A DNA stretch of 64,000 nt from Apis mellifera (lineage: Eukaryota; Arthropoda; Insecta; Hymenoptera; Apidae): the NCBI RefSeq assembly GCF_003254395.2, contig NC_037641.1, forward strand, positions 4,621,001 through 4,685,000, written 5' to 3'. This document shows positions 1-11,969 of this stretch, in pieces. Below the pieces are notes generated by a model. That model saw only the letters and a list, made by a program, of their open reading frames with translations, was not told the DNA's origin and ran no database searches. The translations under genes and the position numbers were made by a program. Position 1 is the first letter of the stretch. Every line of letters begins with the position of its first letter.

Positions 1-7
1 TCCTTAG

Positions 8-233
8 GATTCGATGATCGAGACGTACAAGAAGATGTGGCGATTCATGGAGAATAAGAAGCCATCAGTATTCGTGCCCACTTACGAGGAAGGAATCCAG
101 AGGGTTCTTCAAGGTGATTACGCTTTCTTAATGGAATCCACCATGCTGGATTACATCGTGCAAAGGGATTGCAATCTAACGCAAATCGGTGGACTTCTGG
201 ATAGCAAAGGATACGGGATTGCCACGCCTATGG
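8..233 (+). CDS. Glutamate receptor exon: S2 lobe, agonist-binding part
   Basis: The window opens in the last 7 bases of an intron. A TAG at 5-7 is in frame, so the exon must start at 8 (GAT TCG ATG, Asp-Ser-Met). It encodes DSMIETYKKMWRFMENKKPS onward to the MEST motif (agonist-binding Glu) and GYGIATPM. It ends ATGG with donor GTAAGA at 234, splitting a Gly codon after its first base. Confidence 0.92.
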
Positions 234-2513
234 GTAAGATATATATCTTCCTCTATTTCTACATGATTTCCCTCTATTTCTCTCCCGTGTTTTAACATTC
301 GCTTCTCTCGTAGGTTCTCCTTGGCGTGACAAGATATCTCTGGCGATTCTAGAACTCCAAGAGAAGGGAGAGATCCAGATGTTGTATGACAAATGGTGGA
401 AGAGTCCCGGTGACACTTGCATGAGAACGGAGAAAGGAAAGGAGAGCAAAGCGAATTCGTTGGGCGTAGACAATATAGGTGATCTTTGGAAAATATATTT
501 TTGCAAAGTTTCATAATTCTATATATAATTATATTGTATATTGCTTGAATATGATTTCTCTTCGACACGCGAATCCAATCTTTTTTCTTTCTTTGTTTCG
601 TTTGTCGCGACCCACTTCACACGAATCTCGAACGTCGAACCTCTTCGACCAGCGAGAAATCCAACAAAAAGAAGTCCTGTTCGCGATCAGGGCTAATGAA
701 TTTTTACATTTGCCTAAAGATCAACTTCTTCTGTTGCGTTTTAGGCGGAGTATTTGTTGTACTGCTGTGTGGATTGGCGTTCGCCGTGGTGATCGCAATT
801 TTCGAGTTCTGCTATAATACCAGAAGGTCGGCGCCGGAACAGGTAAGTATTTCGTCGAAAAACCACTTCCTGCACAGAAGGCAAAGATTTAATCCTTAAC
901 CAACTGATAACCAGATTTTAAATGTATACGAGAAGACTTCGAAATACGAAATAATAAATCAAAATCGAAAAACCTGTTGTGGTTGTTCTCAACCTGATAG
1001 ACGAAAGAATATTAAGGAAAAAAAAAAGAGAGAGAGAAGATAGTGGAAATTTTTACATTCACTTGCAATGAGGATAATGCATAGCGAGTACATTTCAGTT
1101 GTTAAGGATTAAAGAAAAAAAAATAAATAAATAAATAATAAGATGGAAGAGAAAAAAGGAGGAGTAACACTGTTGCACAAGGACACTTATTTGCACGTGA
1201 CAGTAGAATATTTTTCTAGTGGTTTGTCGCGAATCGTATCTACAAGGAACGGTTCGAGAACAGATCGTGGGAAAAAAGAAACTTTTTTCCAGGCATTGCC
1301 GCCATCAGCTTAGGATTGCATGTATTTTTGTCACTTTTGTGTTCCATTTTGTGGCCCACCGTGGATTTTTCCGCGAAGCAGCATGAACTCATCCTTCACT
1401 GAAGCATGCCAACCAACTGCGAATGCACGAAGCTCAGTTGACAACCAAGGTCCGTTTTTCTCTCTCTCTCTTCGTTGTCTCGCATAATTCGATTCTCCTC
1501 GTTCACTTTTTCAACGTCTGCTCGTAATTGCACGTAATTGGTATCTCGGCATCTTATACAAACATAGTACGAAAAAGAAACGAGCTTAAAATTTTCGATA
1601 CGCTTTGATTACGATACTTTTTTTTTTTTTTGGTTTATTTCTAAATCACAACAAGCAGAAGGATAAACAACTCAATTATTGGACAATCATATATATATAT
1701 TTTTTTTTTGGAATGAAAATACCTCTTTTCATTTCATATATACTTATTTTTTAATTTTTAGAACGCAATGAAGATTCTGTTTCATTTTAAATAATACTTT
1801 TCTTGCCTCTTTCGATAATTTAGCCAGGGAAAGAAATTATCTACAAAATTATCTCATTACGAATACTCGTTAAAATGGATTTTCCCATCTGTTTTTTCAT
1901 GATTTTACAAACGCAGAGAGCTCCAGTATCGATACCAATCTGTTCGGATTCTCTGCAAGGAATCTCGCAATCTGTGCAACAACAGACGCAGCAACAGTCG
2001 CAACAGCAACAACAGCAACCGAATCAGCAGCAGGAGTCTCTGTGCTCGGAGATGGCGCGAGAATTGTGCCGCGCGTTGCGATGCCACGCATCCTCGAGGC
2101 GGCGACGCACCTGCGAGAAATGCTCGACCCATGTGCTCGGCTATCCGCCGGACAATCCCACTGCCACCCCCTTGAATGGGATGAGATCGCAGGTCAGTAA
2201 TCGTAGATGACTTGAATTTTTTTCTAAATGATTGATAAGTTATCGAATTATGGACTTTCGAATTAATTTTCGAAAGAAATAATTTTTTAAATCGTTCAGA
2301 GAAAATTTCGAAATGAATTTGATGCGTGAAATTCTTTGAATAAATGGATACTCGAATAAATGCATGATTGTTATGATAAAAATTTTTGAATTAAATTAAA
2401 AATCCGTCTAAAAATTGCAGAGAAGCAGCCTGGGTGTTCCCACAGTCGAACTGCCGCCACACGTCCACATGCATCATCACGCGCCACCACCACACGATTA
2501 CGATGGAACTTAA
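8..2513 (+). CDS. Kainate-type ionotropic glutamate receptor, 3' five exons (KaiR1D/GRIK-like)
   Basis: This is a glutamate-gated cation channel subunit of the kainate class, acting at the plasma membrane of neurons or muscle. The coding join is 8-233, 314-478, 745-842, 1917-2192 and 2421-2513 (858 nt, 285 residues plus TAA). All junctions are AG/GT and the frame runs through them. The S2 part has the agonist-binding MEST glutamate, the RDC and DTC cysteines that form the family's S2 disulfide, and GYGIATPMGSPWRDKISLAI. The TM4 helix starts at GGVFVVLLCGLAF. The tail contains SLCSEMARELCRALRC, which resembles the SFCSAMVEEL segment of vertebrate GRIK2 as I recall it and favours the kainate over the AMPA class. 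The amino-terminal domain, S1 and TM1-3 lie upstream of the window. The exact fly orthologue (KaiR1D, Ekar or another Grik) was not resolved. It converges on Sestrin. Confidence 0.93.
314..478 (+). CDS. Glutamate receptor exon: end of S2 and pre-TM4 linker
   Basis: The acceptor is TCTCGTAG at 306-313. The exon encodes SPWRDKISLAILELQEKGEI, then YDKWWKSPGDTC with the second S2 disulfide cysteine, then KESKANSLGVDNIG leading into TM4. The donor GTGATC follows at 479. The 80-nt intron before it is short, as is common in insects. Confidence 0.92.
745..842 (+). CDS. Glutamate receptor exon: fourth transmembrane helix
   Basis: The acceptor is GTTTTAG ending at 744 and the donor GTAAGT starts at 843. 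The exon gives GGVFVVLLCGLAFAVVIAIF followed by EFCYNTRRSAPEQ. This is a single hydrophobic helix of about 21 residues ending at Glu-Phe-Cys-Tyr and a basic stop-transfer. It is nearly invariant in insect kainate receptors as I recall them. Confidence 0.93.
1917..2192 (+). CDS. Glutamate receptor exon: cytoplasmic tail with poly-Gln insert
   Basis: The acceptor AAACGCAG ends at 1916 and the donor GTCAGT starts at 2193. The exon carries 92 codons: RAPVSIPICSDS, then a Gln-rich tract of about 20 residues (1975-2036), then SLCSEMARELCRALRC, an Arg cluster (RRRR) with TCEKC, and a Pro-rich stretch. The Gln tract uses mixed CAG/CAA codons, so it is probably an old protein feature rather than a recent slippage tract. 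Confidence 0.85.
2421..2513 (+). CDS. Glutamate receptor terminal coding exon
   Basis: The acceptor AAAATTGCAG ends at 2420. The 30 codons read RSSLGVPTVELPPHVHMHHH then APPPHDYDGT and stop at TAA 2511-2513. Exons 4 and 5 join in phase 0 (SQ then RSS). The His/Pro-rich end has no obvious class I PDZ-binding terminus. Confidence 0.85.
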   Translation, partial: RSSLGVPTVELPPHVHMHHHAPPPHDYDGT

Positions 2514-4300
2514 CTCACGAACCTCGTCGCATCATTGCGATCACTTCTTAAGGCCTGACGAGCGACAAAATATGAACTGGACAGAAGGGGAAAAAGTACA
2601 ACAACCGAGGAATAAAATCTCTTTTCCTTTTTTTGAACAAGAAAAAAAAGAAAGAAAAGTGAAGAATTAGAAAGATCGACAAGAAAGTACAAAAACGCAT
2701 CAAGTGGCAGCGAACGGATCAGATCGACCAGAGAGATTCGTCCTTTCCATTTTTTTTTTTTTTTTTTTTTTCTAGAGAACGAAGTAGTTATCCCGCCGCG
2801 GGTATCACGTCGATAATCACCAAAGGAGAACGAACAATTTGCACAATTTCTCAATTCACCGAAGGCCCCGTGTCGGAACACGGGCGGAGGAAAATGGTTC
2901 TCGTATATTAATTATATCCACTCCCTTTTCTTACCGAAATCTCACCGAAAAAAAAAACAAAGAAAGAAAGAGAAAAAAAAATGGACTCGTTTCACTTTCT
3001 ACCGTAGAAGCTGCACCGAAGACGATTGTTCGCACATTGTTTGATAATAAAATCGCGGAGCGGAGGGATCGATTGTGGAGAATAAAGAAACGAACGGATA
3101 TCTATCTCGAGAGAAGATAAAAATTGAAAATAATTTTTCAAGAATTCTCGACAAGCTATCTATCCTCTTTTTTTCTTCTTCTTTAGTCGAAGTGTCCTAT
3201 CTAACAAGTTTGTTTATTTGTCAGAAAATTTTTTAATTTGTAAATCAAATTGGAAAGATTGTGTGCGTGATTTTTCCCCGTAACAAGAATGTTACGAGAT
3301 ACGACGAAAAATGAATTGAATTTTATATTTCGGAATATTAGATAGGAAATTTTAACTAAGATGGATAGCTTTTAGAGCGAGCGTTTAATTTACATGTAGT
3401 AGCTATAAAAAGTATTCATCGCATTATTATATTTATATACCAATTAAACAAATATATATATATTTAATATATATATATTCTCTTCGTTTAACAATTTATT
3501 ATTGAAAAACAGAAATGCGAATATTTTTTCTAGCCACTATACGTAAAACACGATTAAATTTCGATCGATCCCTGAAAAATCACTTGATGATGGAGCCTGA
3601 TGTACACACCATTTTCAAATTTTTCTAACCACTTTGTACAAACCGAGATGAGTAGGAATCTAAGTAGAGATCGAGAAATAAATAAAATAATCGTATTTTT
3701 TAATTAGAATATTTCTCCTTCGAGGAAATGTCGAGTTGAGTGAAAAAAAAATGTGAAACTTGAACTTTCCTTCCATTCGCGGCCAAGATAAGTTAGCGTA
3801 TCCTAGATTTCAGCCACGATTCGATGCTTCCTATATTTTTCACGCGATAGAACGACGCGCGATCGATCGTAGAAATCGGGACGATCACGTAAAGGCAGTG
3901 AAAAACGTCGATATCAGATCGATTCTTTTCGCCTTTTTTTGCGTGAACGAACCGCACCGTAACGAAAAAAACGTAAATGAATTTCTTGCATACTTAACAT
4001 ACACACGTATACATGCGCATACACACACATACACACACACAGATACAGATCCGTGTAAATACCGCGGCGGCACGCGCGAAAGTAGACGATCCCATTTGCG
4101 AGTATTTTAAAAAAAAAATAGAGGAGGCAAGGGAGTAATTGTTTAGCGTTAAAGGAAAACGGAAAAAAAAAAAAAAAGTACAACTAAGTAGACGTTTGGT
4201 GTCATTTCACGTGTGTATATGCAGATAGACGGCGAATAAATGTAAAGACAAGATGATGGACACGGAATAATCCTTTTTCTTCAAACCTTTCCTCGTTTTG
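2514..4300 (+). other. Proximal 3' UTR of the glutamate receptor gene (inferred)
   Basis: No reading frame here looks like protein. Candidate AATAAA poly(A) signals lie near 3672-3683 and 4234. A CA/TA-rich run lies at 3997-4042. The true cleavage site cannot be decided from sequence. Confidence 0.45.
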
Positions 4301-4903
4301 GAATTTTTTCACTTTTTAATTTCTTTTAATATTTCGATTTTGTCTTTTTGTCAGATTGATATTGATATATATAATAATAATAATAATAACAATAGGTTGA
4401 AAACGAATAGAATTATCATTGCGAATATACAGGATTACAAACGTCATTTTACGTATTCATTTTAAAATACAATAATAAATTTATATAATATAAAATTAGG
4501 AAGAAATATAATTGATATTGTGAGATTAATAATATTATTATTCGTGAAATTTTCTCGTATTCAACAAACATAATTACGCATAGTTTTTAAAGAGTAATTA
4601 ACTATATATATATATTTGCTCGTTAAACATTTTTTTTTTTATTTTTCTCTTGTTATATGTGTAAAATTAATATAATCAAAATGTTCTTTTTTTTTTTTTT
4701 TCTTTTTAATGACAATGACGAACGTGTTAGAGAGAAATTAAAACTAAGAATTTTACAAAAACTATATTTTGGACATTAAATTTAAAAAGATAATTTAATT
4801 CACACAAATCTAATTTCTTCGTTCCATCCCGATGAACATCATAAGTGAATAAAAATTTGATTGATCATGTACACTTTCTCTTTTTTTTTTCTTTTTTTTT
4901 TCA

Positions 4904-4905
4904 TT

Positions 4906-4930
<25 letters not shown>
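4904..4930. repeat. T27 homopolymer
   Basis: An uninterrupted T run, the longest mononucleotide tract in the window. Its length is likely to be unreliable in assembly. Confidence 0.9.
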
Positions 4931-4936
<6 letters not shown>

Positions 4937-6698
4937 CATCATTTATTAAGGGATAAAATAAATGACAAATAACATATCACTTATATGAAACTATAACATT
5001 TCTTAGTGTTCATCATTCGTTATGATATAAAAGAAATCACATCACATACGACCCTCCACATACTTAACACTTTCACAGCTAGTTGTCAGCTCGATTCTCT
5101 CTCAGCGCCATCTCTCATCCCTCCTTCCTTCTTTTTTCTTTCCTCCTCTTCGAAATTTTCGAAATCTTTTAACAAGATCTTCTCGATCAAAAAAACATCG
5201 AACGGAGATCGTATTGTACAATGAACGACGAAAGTTAAGAGAAATCTCGAAACGTTCTTTTTTTGTCCTCGAAATAATTCCATCGTGAGCCTCGAAGCGA
5301 GGAATTTAGGCGACTCACGCCACGGTCTATGATAAGATTAGGCGTCGACCGCGTCGCTTAATCGAATCAACGTGACTGTGATGTTACAGGCGGAGTCGCG
5401 CGATTGGAATTCTCGCGAGTATTTCCTTGGGGGGATTTGAGAAAGAAATCTTTTTGTATTGCGAGGAGCGAAACTATAAAAGAAGATAAAAAGAAGAAAA
5501 GAAATATATATATATATATAAATGAAATATCGAAAATACGAGAGAAATTACGGCAGATTCGAGCGGATTCGAGCTGACACAAGCGTGCCTACGACACTTC
5601 TCTCGACACGATATAATAATAATATAATATAACCGACTGAATCCATTTGGAAGGGTCTAGTCAAATCACTTGTAATTATCACACGATCATACTCGACACG
5701 GTGGCATGTAAATGTTGTTCCATTATTTTTCTTTTTTTTTTTCATATTTTTTTTCATTTATTTATTTATTTTTTTTTTGTTTTCTTTTTATACGGTTTTC
5801 ACCTTTTTCTATTGTAATATGCATGTTTATTTTATTTTTATTATTACTTTTTTTTTTTGTGACTTTCGGAGGTGGCTCGAGCTCGCAATGCGAACACGCG
5901 ATTTGATGAATGGGTAGATTTTCCCGAAAAATACACGTTGTTCTCTCTCTATATATAAGATGTGTGTGTGAGTGTGTTTGAGTGTGTGAGCCTGTCGATC
6001 TATCGTCGAAATTTTAAGAAAAAAAAAAAGGAAAAAAGAGAATGAAACGAAGTAGAATAATTATTATCATTAAAATTAATTATTAAATAATTAAGAAGAA
6101 AGCAAAGAAGCGATACACGTATAACGCGTGTTTTATGTATGTATGTATGGTGTTGTATCTAATCTTGCGTATCAGGACAAATGCCTCGCTCTTACTTTTC
6201 GATCGAATATACTCTCCGAGTCTTTATTTTTTTCTTTTTTTTTTTCCATTTTTCCCTTTTCCTCGTCCACCTCCACAATTTTTTTATTTTATCATTCTTT
6301 GCGCTGTTGTTTTTTTGTTTTTTTTTTTTCCCTTTTTAAATCGAGGCTTCCCAAACTTCTAAACCCCCATTCTTGTGACGCGATCCTCTCTTCCGTATCT
6401 TATTTTAAAATAAAACGCGTAAAACCGGAAAATCGGAAACTATTTCGAGTCTCCGTCCATCCAGGTTTCCTTAGCTTAAAATAAAAAATAGTAGAGAAAT
6501 AAATGGTAAAAATACACGCCGCCATCCTATCGAGGCGAGGGAGAATCGCGCCAAAAGATCGGAGAGGGAGAAATAAAAAGAAAATTATCAATGAAGATCG
6601 TTGTCTCCTCGCCCAACCTTCTTCCTTCTCCCCATTTCTCGCTAATAAAATTTCCTTCCTTCTCTCTAAATCTAACAAGCGTGGAGCTTCATTTCTCG

Positions 6699-6721
6699 CT
6701 CCTCTCTCTCTCTCTCTCTCA

Positions 6722-6781
<60 letters not shown>
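6699..6781. repeat. (CT)n microsatellite
   Basis: About 80 bases of near-pure CT with one ACT and one TTT interruption. It generates spurious Ser/Leu-repeat frames. Confidence 0.95.
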
Positions 6782-6782
<1 letters not shown>

Positions 6783-8874
6783 CAAACTATTAGAATGCTT
6801 ATTTACTTCATGAGATCATTACGGACGTCGATTCGTGCCGCGAACATCGCAAAAACTCTTTTTTAATTCCTCTCATATGGCCTCGAGGCGTTCTCTCCGT
6901 CGAGTTCTCTCCGCTTCTTTTTTTTTTTTTTTTACGATTCACAAATATTTTTTTACAATTTACAAACGAGTTGAATGTAAACGAGCTACTATGCGAAGAA
7001 AGAGAGAAAGAGAAAGGCGGACAAATAAGAAGAAACAAGAGAGAAATATATATATATAAATGTACATAAAGAAAGAATGGAATGGAGAAGAAAGTGAGAT
7101 ATTTAGCTCAAAGACGAATCTTTCTTTTTTTTTTTTTCTTTCGAACGACGATGAATAAAATAGAAGATAAGGAATACGATTTTTCGATGAAAATTGATAT
7201 TACAAAAAGAACGGATGATGATCGAATAAAGGTTGCCTCGACAAGCCTCGATGAAGCGAAAAAATTATCTTTGGTCAGAGAGATCTCTATCCCTTTCCTT
7301 TGCTTCTTCCTTAACCGTTTACACGCCGTGTCGACGCGCCGAATCGATAAAAAAAAAAAAGGAATACATTAAATATATACATATATATGCGCGTTTAAAT
7401 AATTTTCTTTTTTTAAATATCGCACTATAAAAAAACATTATTAAATACGAACACAATTCTCGAAAATCGTTCGAGAGGAAATACATATCGAATTTTCCCC
7501 GTTTTTTTTCTTCCGAAACCATGCAAAACCGAGAAGAAGAGAAAGAACCGAAAGCGATTCGCGTCAAGAGTAGCGGCTCTGTAAACGATTAATCTCTCTC
7601 TCTGCGTTCTCTAATCATTCACAGGCAATCCATTGTGTGTACATATCTGTTGTCTACGCTATTTGTGTATATCGTGTGTTCTTCGGTCATTGGGTGAAAA
7701 GAAAAGAATAATTAATCGAAGGGGATAAAGAGAAAAGTACGAAGAAAGAATACAAGTGAAGACAAGGAGAAAAATGAAAAAGAAGAGAAAGAGAGAGAAA
7801 GAGAATTGTAGAGATAAAAAATAAATCGTCAAAGAATACTGTAATAGAGTAACTCGTCATTTTCCCTCCGTGGTTTCGTTCGCTCGTGTGCTACGGTATG
7901 ACTAATCAAACGATTTCCTTTTCTTTTTTTTTTTTTTTTTTTTTTGTAGATTTATCGAATCTATCGAATCTTGAAGATTTCTTACGGAGATTGTCACTCC
8001 CTCGAGAAATATTTCGATATCCTTTAAATGAAACATTGAGGTACATCTTGAAAATTATTTGACAATTTCTCTAAAAAAATCTTCTCGAAACGATGAACGT
8101 GTAAGAACGTACAAAGCGAAGAACGAACGAAGAAAACGCTCGGTGGCGCCATCTCTAATCCCGTCTACGTCTAAAAGATCGTTTCTAAAAAACGATCGAC
8201 GCTCGCGAGACTCGCCCTTTGATTAAACTTTTCAAGTGATATGTGGGGACGTTGTTGAAAAACGCGTCGCTGTTGGTCGAAAAGTCTAAAGGTGTGTACT
8301 TGTGTGTGTGCTTGTTCGCTGCTTCAATCGTAATTAATTAATTTCTCTTAATAAACACCGTCGGATCCACCTGTCCTCCTCCACCTCTTTTCCTCTCTCG
8401 ATCGCGAATCGGTCGCTTCACGAGATTTATAAAAAAAAAAAATTTGTTTCCCTTGAACGAGCGTTTAAATCTACAGTTTGGACAGATATCGAATCGATAG
8501 ATTTCGCGTCAACTTCTCGGCCAATATGCGATCGAGAGAAACATGCGACCGACTCTCTCTCTTCCATAGAAACGCAATTACTCCGAATCATATATACGAA
8601 ATATGTACGATAATTTTCAGAGCGCGCATATACACAATTACATAATTAAAGAGACACCGTTAATTTACAAACGCTACACGTATATCTCAGATGTTTTTTT
8701 CTTTTTTTTTTTTCTTTTTTTTCTTTTTATCTTTCTTGTCGTTTTGCTCTCCCTTCTTGCTCTCTTTCGTGCAAATATCGATAATACAATCGCGCGCGCT
8801 CCACTCCTCTCTCTCTCTTTTTATTTTTTTTTCGTAAAACGTATAGACGCTTTCGTATGTACGCGTGCGTACAT

Positions 8875-8878
<4 letters not shown>

Positions 8879-8923
<45 letters not shown>
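8879..8923. repeat. (TA)n microsatellite
   Basis: About 22 uninterrupted TA units. Confidence 0.95.
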
Positions 8924-8928
<5 letters not shown>

Positions 8929-9889
8929 CATATATATAATATATATCAGCCCTTTTTTTTTGTTTCTCATCTCGATAATGCATATATGTGTTATACATCT
9001 ATTATATATATATAATATGCGATCACAGACACGTGTAATTCGCGTGTAATAGAGTTTGCTTATTTTTTTTTTCCATTCTACTTCATTTTTTTTTTTTTTC
9101 TTTTTGTGCCACACGTTCTCTTCCGTGTATACCTTAACGACTTAATATGGATTTGATTTGTTTAAACAGCCTCTCTGTCCTTCTTCTCGCACACTAACGC
9201 CGCGCGTGCGTTCTACTATTCTTTTTTTTTTTTTTTTGCTAATCGTTTTTTGATAATCAGAAGGGGCGAACATATTTATCTCCTTATTAAATTGTTTCTC
9301 TTTTATCTTCGCTTTTATCTTCTTTCTCTACGAACTCGTCGTTGCGATAAAACAACACGTTACGCGAAAGGCATGAAAATTCGTTGATAAAACGCACGCG
9401 CGTAAGCGGACAATCGTTTCGAGTCTTCGTTCTCTTATTTCTTTTTTTTTTTTTTTATTCGTTTTGTTTCAAGATCGTTCGCCCCTTCGCTTGGTCCATG
9501 CCATTTATTTCTTTCTTTTACGTCGTTTAAAAAAATCGATTCGACTCGCGAACGCTGCACCATCAACCGTGTTATACCGAAAAAAGTTGAACGGGCGGCC
9601 ACGGGTGAGCAAGTTTAGCCGCACGTTTTTTTTTTAAGCTCGTCGAAGACGCCCGCGGCCTTCGGACAAAGAAAGGGACGAAGAAATTTTTGTTTGCGAA
9701 AATGTTTGGTACAGCGCGCGCGAGACTCACGCGCCTTCTTCTTTTCTCCCTCTTTATCTTCTTTTATCTTCCTCTTCTTCATCTTCTTCGCTCGATTTTT
9801 CGCTCATCGAGAATGATACATTGTCGCAATATTCCGGGTTAGTGAGTGACGGGGTAGCGCCATGATCCATCGTAAATAAACACAGCCGA

Positions 9890-10000
9890 TAGGCATTGCT
9901 TGTCTCTGCGCATGCGCGCATCCCAGCGGCCCGCCAAACTTGGACGATTTGAAATTAACCGCGCCTCGGGGCCGCATATGCGCTCGCGCGCAGATCGTCC
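9890..10000. promoter_or_regulatory. CpG-rich patch with NRF1-like palindrome
   Basis: GCGCATGCGC at 9908-9917 is a perfect 10-bp palindrome matching the NRF1/Ewg core. A CpG-rich CATATGCGCTCGCGCGC stretch lies about 65 bp further on. The patch is GC-rich inside AT-rich DNA. A promoter or enhancer role is inferred. Confidence 0.35.
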
Positions 10001-10925
10001 TACGATCTAAAGACTTCGTTTTTTTATCACCTGTACTTCTCGACACACACGAATACGACGAAAACGAAGGTACACTTTTTTGTCATTTTTTTTTTCCTTT
10101 TTTTTATGTATATATATATATATATATTATAGCTTTCTCGTTATACGATAGTCAGTGAAATTAAACGAGGTTAAAACATATATAATATGTACAGCGCGAA
10201 ACGCGGCCATAGCGCGAAAGACAAACTGTTCCTTTTCCTTTTTTTTTGTTTTCTTTTGTTTTTCTTTTTTTTCCTTCCTCACTCCTCCTCGCCGCGTTTC
10301 ATCCTCCGTCTCTCGCGCTGTCCGGAGACCGGACGAAGACGGCGATGAAACGAGGCCCGTTCGACAATTTTGGCCATTCCCATAATTTGAAACACAGTGT
10401 GTACTAATACATCTCTTAATTTATCCTTACGATTAATTGCAGTGCCGTAAATCAGCAAATCGTCTCGATATACAAAGAGTACCGCGAAAGACGGACACCC
10501 GCCGATACTTCTCTCCCTTTCCCCTTTAATTCCCCAAACTTCATGCTTCGCCCTTTTTTAAACGCGTTAGTTAGTGATAAAACAATAGAAAAAAGGAAAA
10601 TGAAACGTAGAAAAAGGCGCATTAAAAAAAAAAAAAAAAAAAAAAGGAGGAATCGCGCACATACTGCAATAATCACTATATATCCTCTATGGTACACGTG
10701 TGCGAGTGTTGTAAAACGGAAAGCGGGAAGGTACATCGTCGAAAAGCGTCTAGATATTTCCAACTCTATCTTAAAGATTGCTATGGTCGGGGAAGGGGGG
10801 GGGAGGGTAAAAGCTTCAACAGATCTGAAACGATATAACGAAACGCGCAAATAACAATCTACTACACAAGATATCTTCGCGAACATAGAAAAATACGAGT
10901 GTCTATATACAAAACAAATGATAAA

Positions 10926-10927
<2 letters not shown>

Positions 10928-10984
<57 letters not shown>

Positions 10985-10991
10985 TTCTCTC
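10928..10991. repeat. (CT)n microsatellite
   Basis: About 64 bases of CT repeat with one CG and one TTT interruption. Confidence 0.95.
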
Positions 10992-11882
10992 CTCTTCTGT
11001 GCTTGTCTGTTCAATGTTTCGGTTTCTCTTTTTTTTTCCCCCAGGTATCCTCTTCTCTTCTCCACCCCCCAAATGAGGGAGCGTCCAAAAAATTCGAAAA
11101 GTAAACCGTACGGAAAAAAAAAAAATGCGCATCCGCGTTCCAGGAAGTTGGAAACGGTTGCGCGCCAAATACAATAAGACAGCTGTCTTGAATGATGCGC
11201 CTCGAACGATCCCAGAGACGAAACCATCGATAGCCTACATACCACCATCGATTCAAGGATGGGTAATATATAATCATTCTTTCTTTTCTTTCTTTGTCGC
11301 CGTGATCGATCAACATTCGTCGGTGTATCATCGCGACGCATATCGCGTCGAATTTTTCTCTCTTCTTCCACGCGTCCCGCGGTTTCCCTCTCCGTTCCGA
11401 TTGCTTCTTCCAGATTCAGCACTGACTCATCAAAGAATTTCTTTCGGTCGTTTAAAGTTACGAGCAAACGGCGGACACCCTGCAACGATCTTTCACAATG
11501 GACAACTCGAGTTTGGGCCGTTTTTCTCCCCTCTCTTTCTCTATACGTCTGTGTGTATGTGTATGTATGTGTGTGTTTGTTTGTAAGTGTTTGTTCTATT
11601 ACATACGCGTGTGTGGGTATACATCATAACTGGTGAACTCCTCTCCCCTCTTATGGATGGATAAAGACAATTGCGTGTAGATGATGGATACGTGTGGTGA
11701 AGATACATTCTTTTAATATATACTGAATGTGAGAATCGGTGTCGCGTTCGCTCGTTCCTTTCTGTGCAGAATCCGCAAAGACGGCTCGCGAATATCCGTG
11801 GCGCGAGTTACACGATAAAATAAACCGACGACAAACTGACAGACAGCAAGTAGATGAAGGAGCTTAGGCGACGATGCTTCGC

Positions 11883-11969
11883 TTAGGTCATGTATCGCAT
11901 CACGGCGCGAAGCGCGTACAGTAGCTCGGCTTGCATTCGTGCCTCCAGGATCATCAGGTTCACGTGGAC
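11883..11969 (-). CDS. Sesn: Sestrin terminal coding exon
   Basis: Reverse strand. The acceptor CTTTCAG is at 11970-11976. The 28 codons VHVNLMILEARMQAELLYAL then RAVMRYMT end at TAA (11883-11885). This is the hallmark C-terminus of all sestrins (human RAITRYMT). It is too short for a standard open-frame list and lies in a different frame from the longer overlapping open frame there. Confidence 0.96.
   Translation of the reverse strand, partial: VHVNLMILEARMQAELLYALRAVMRYMT

Larger units (their letters stand above)
4301..11882. other. Intergenic or extended 3' UTR, T-tract rich, no supported gene
   Basis: This 7.6 kb stretch between the two convergent genes is dominated by T runs of 8-27 on the + strand, plus TA, CT and GT microsatellites. 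Long open frames in it, such as a 240-codon one at 10452-11174 on the minus strand, are produced by the CT/GA tract and poly-T and have no recognisable domain. Part is probably an extended 3' UTR of the receptor. On the minus strand an ATTAAA at 11712-11717 could end the Sestrin 3' UTR. Confidence 0.45.

Noticed and set aside
10452..11174. Longest open frame in the window (240 codons, minus strand)
   Set aside because: Its core is an Arg-Glu run from the CT/GA microsatellite and poly-Phe from poly-A/T. It has no domain, and overlapping frames are open on both strands.
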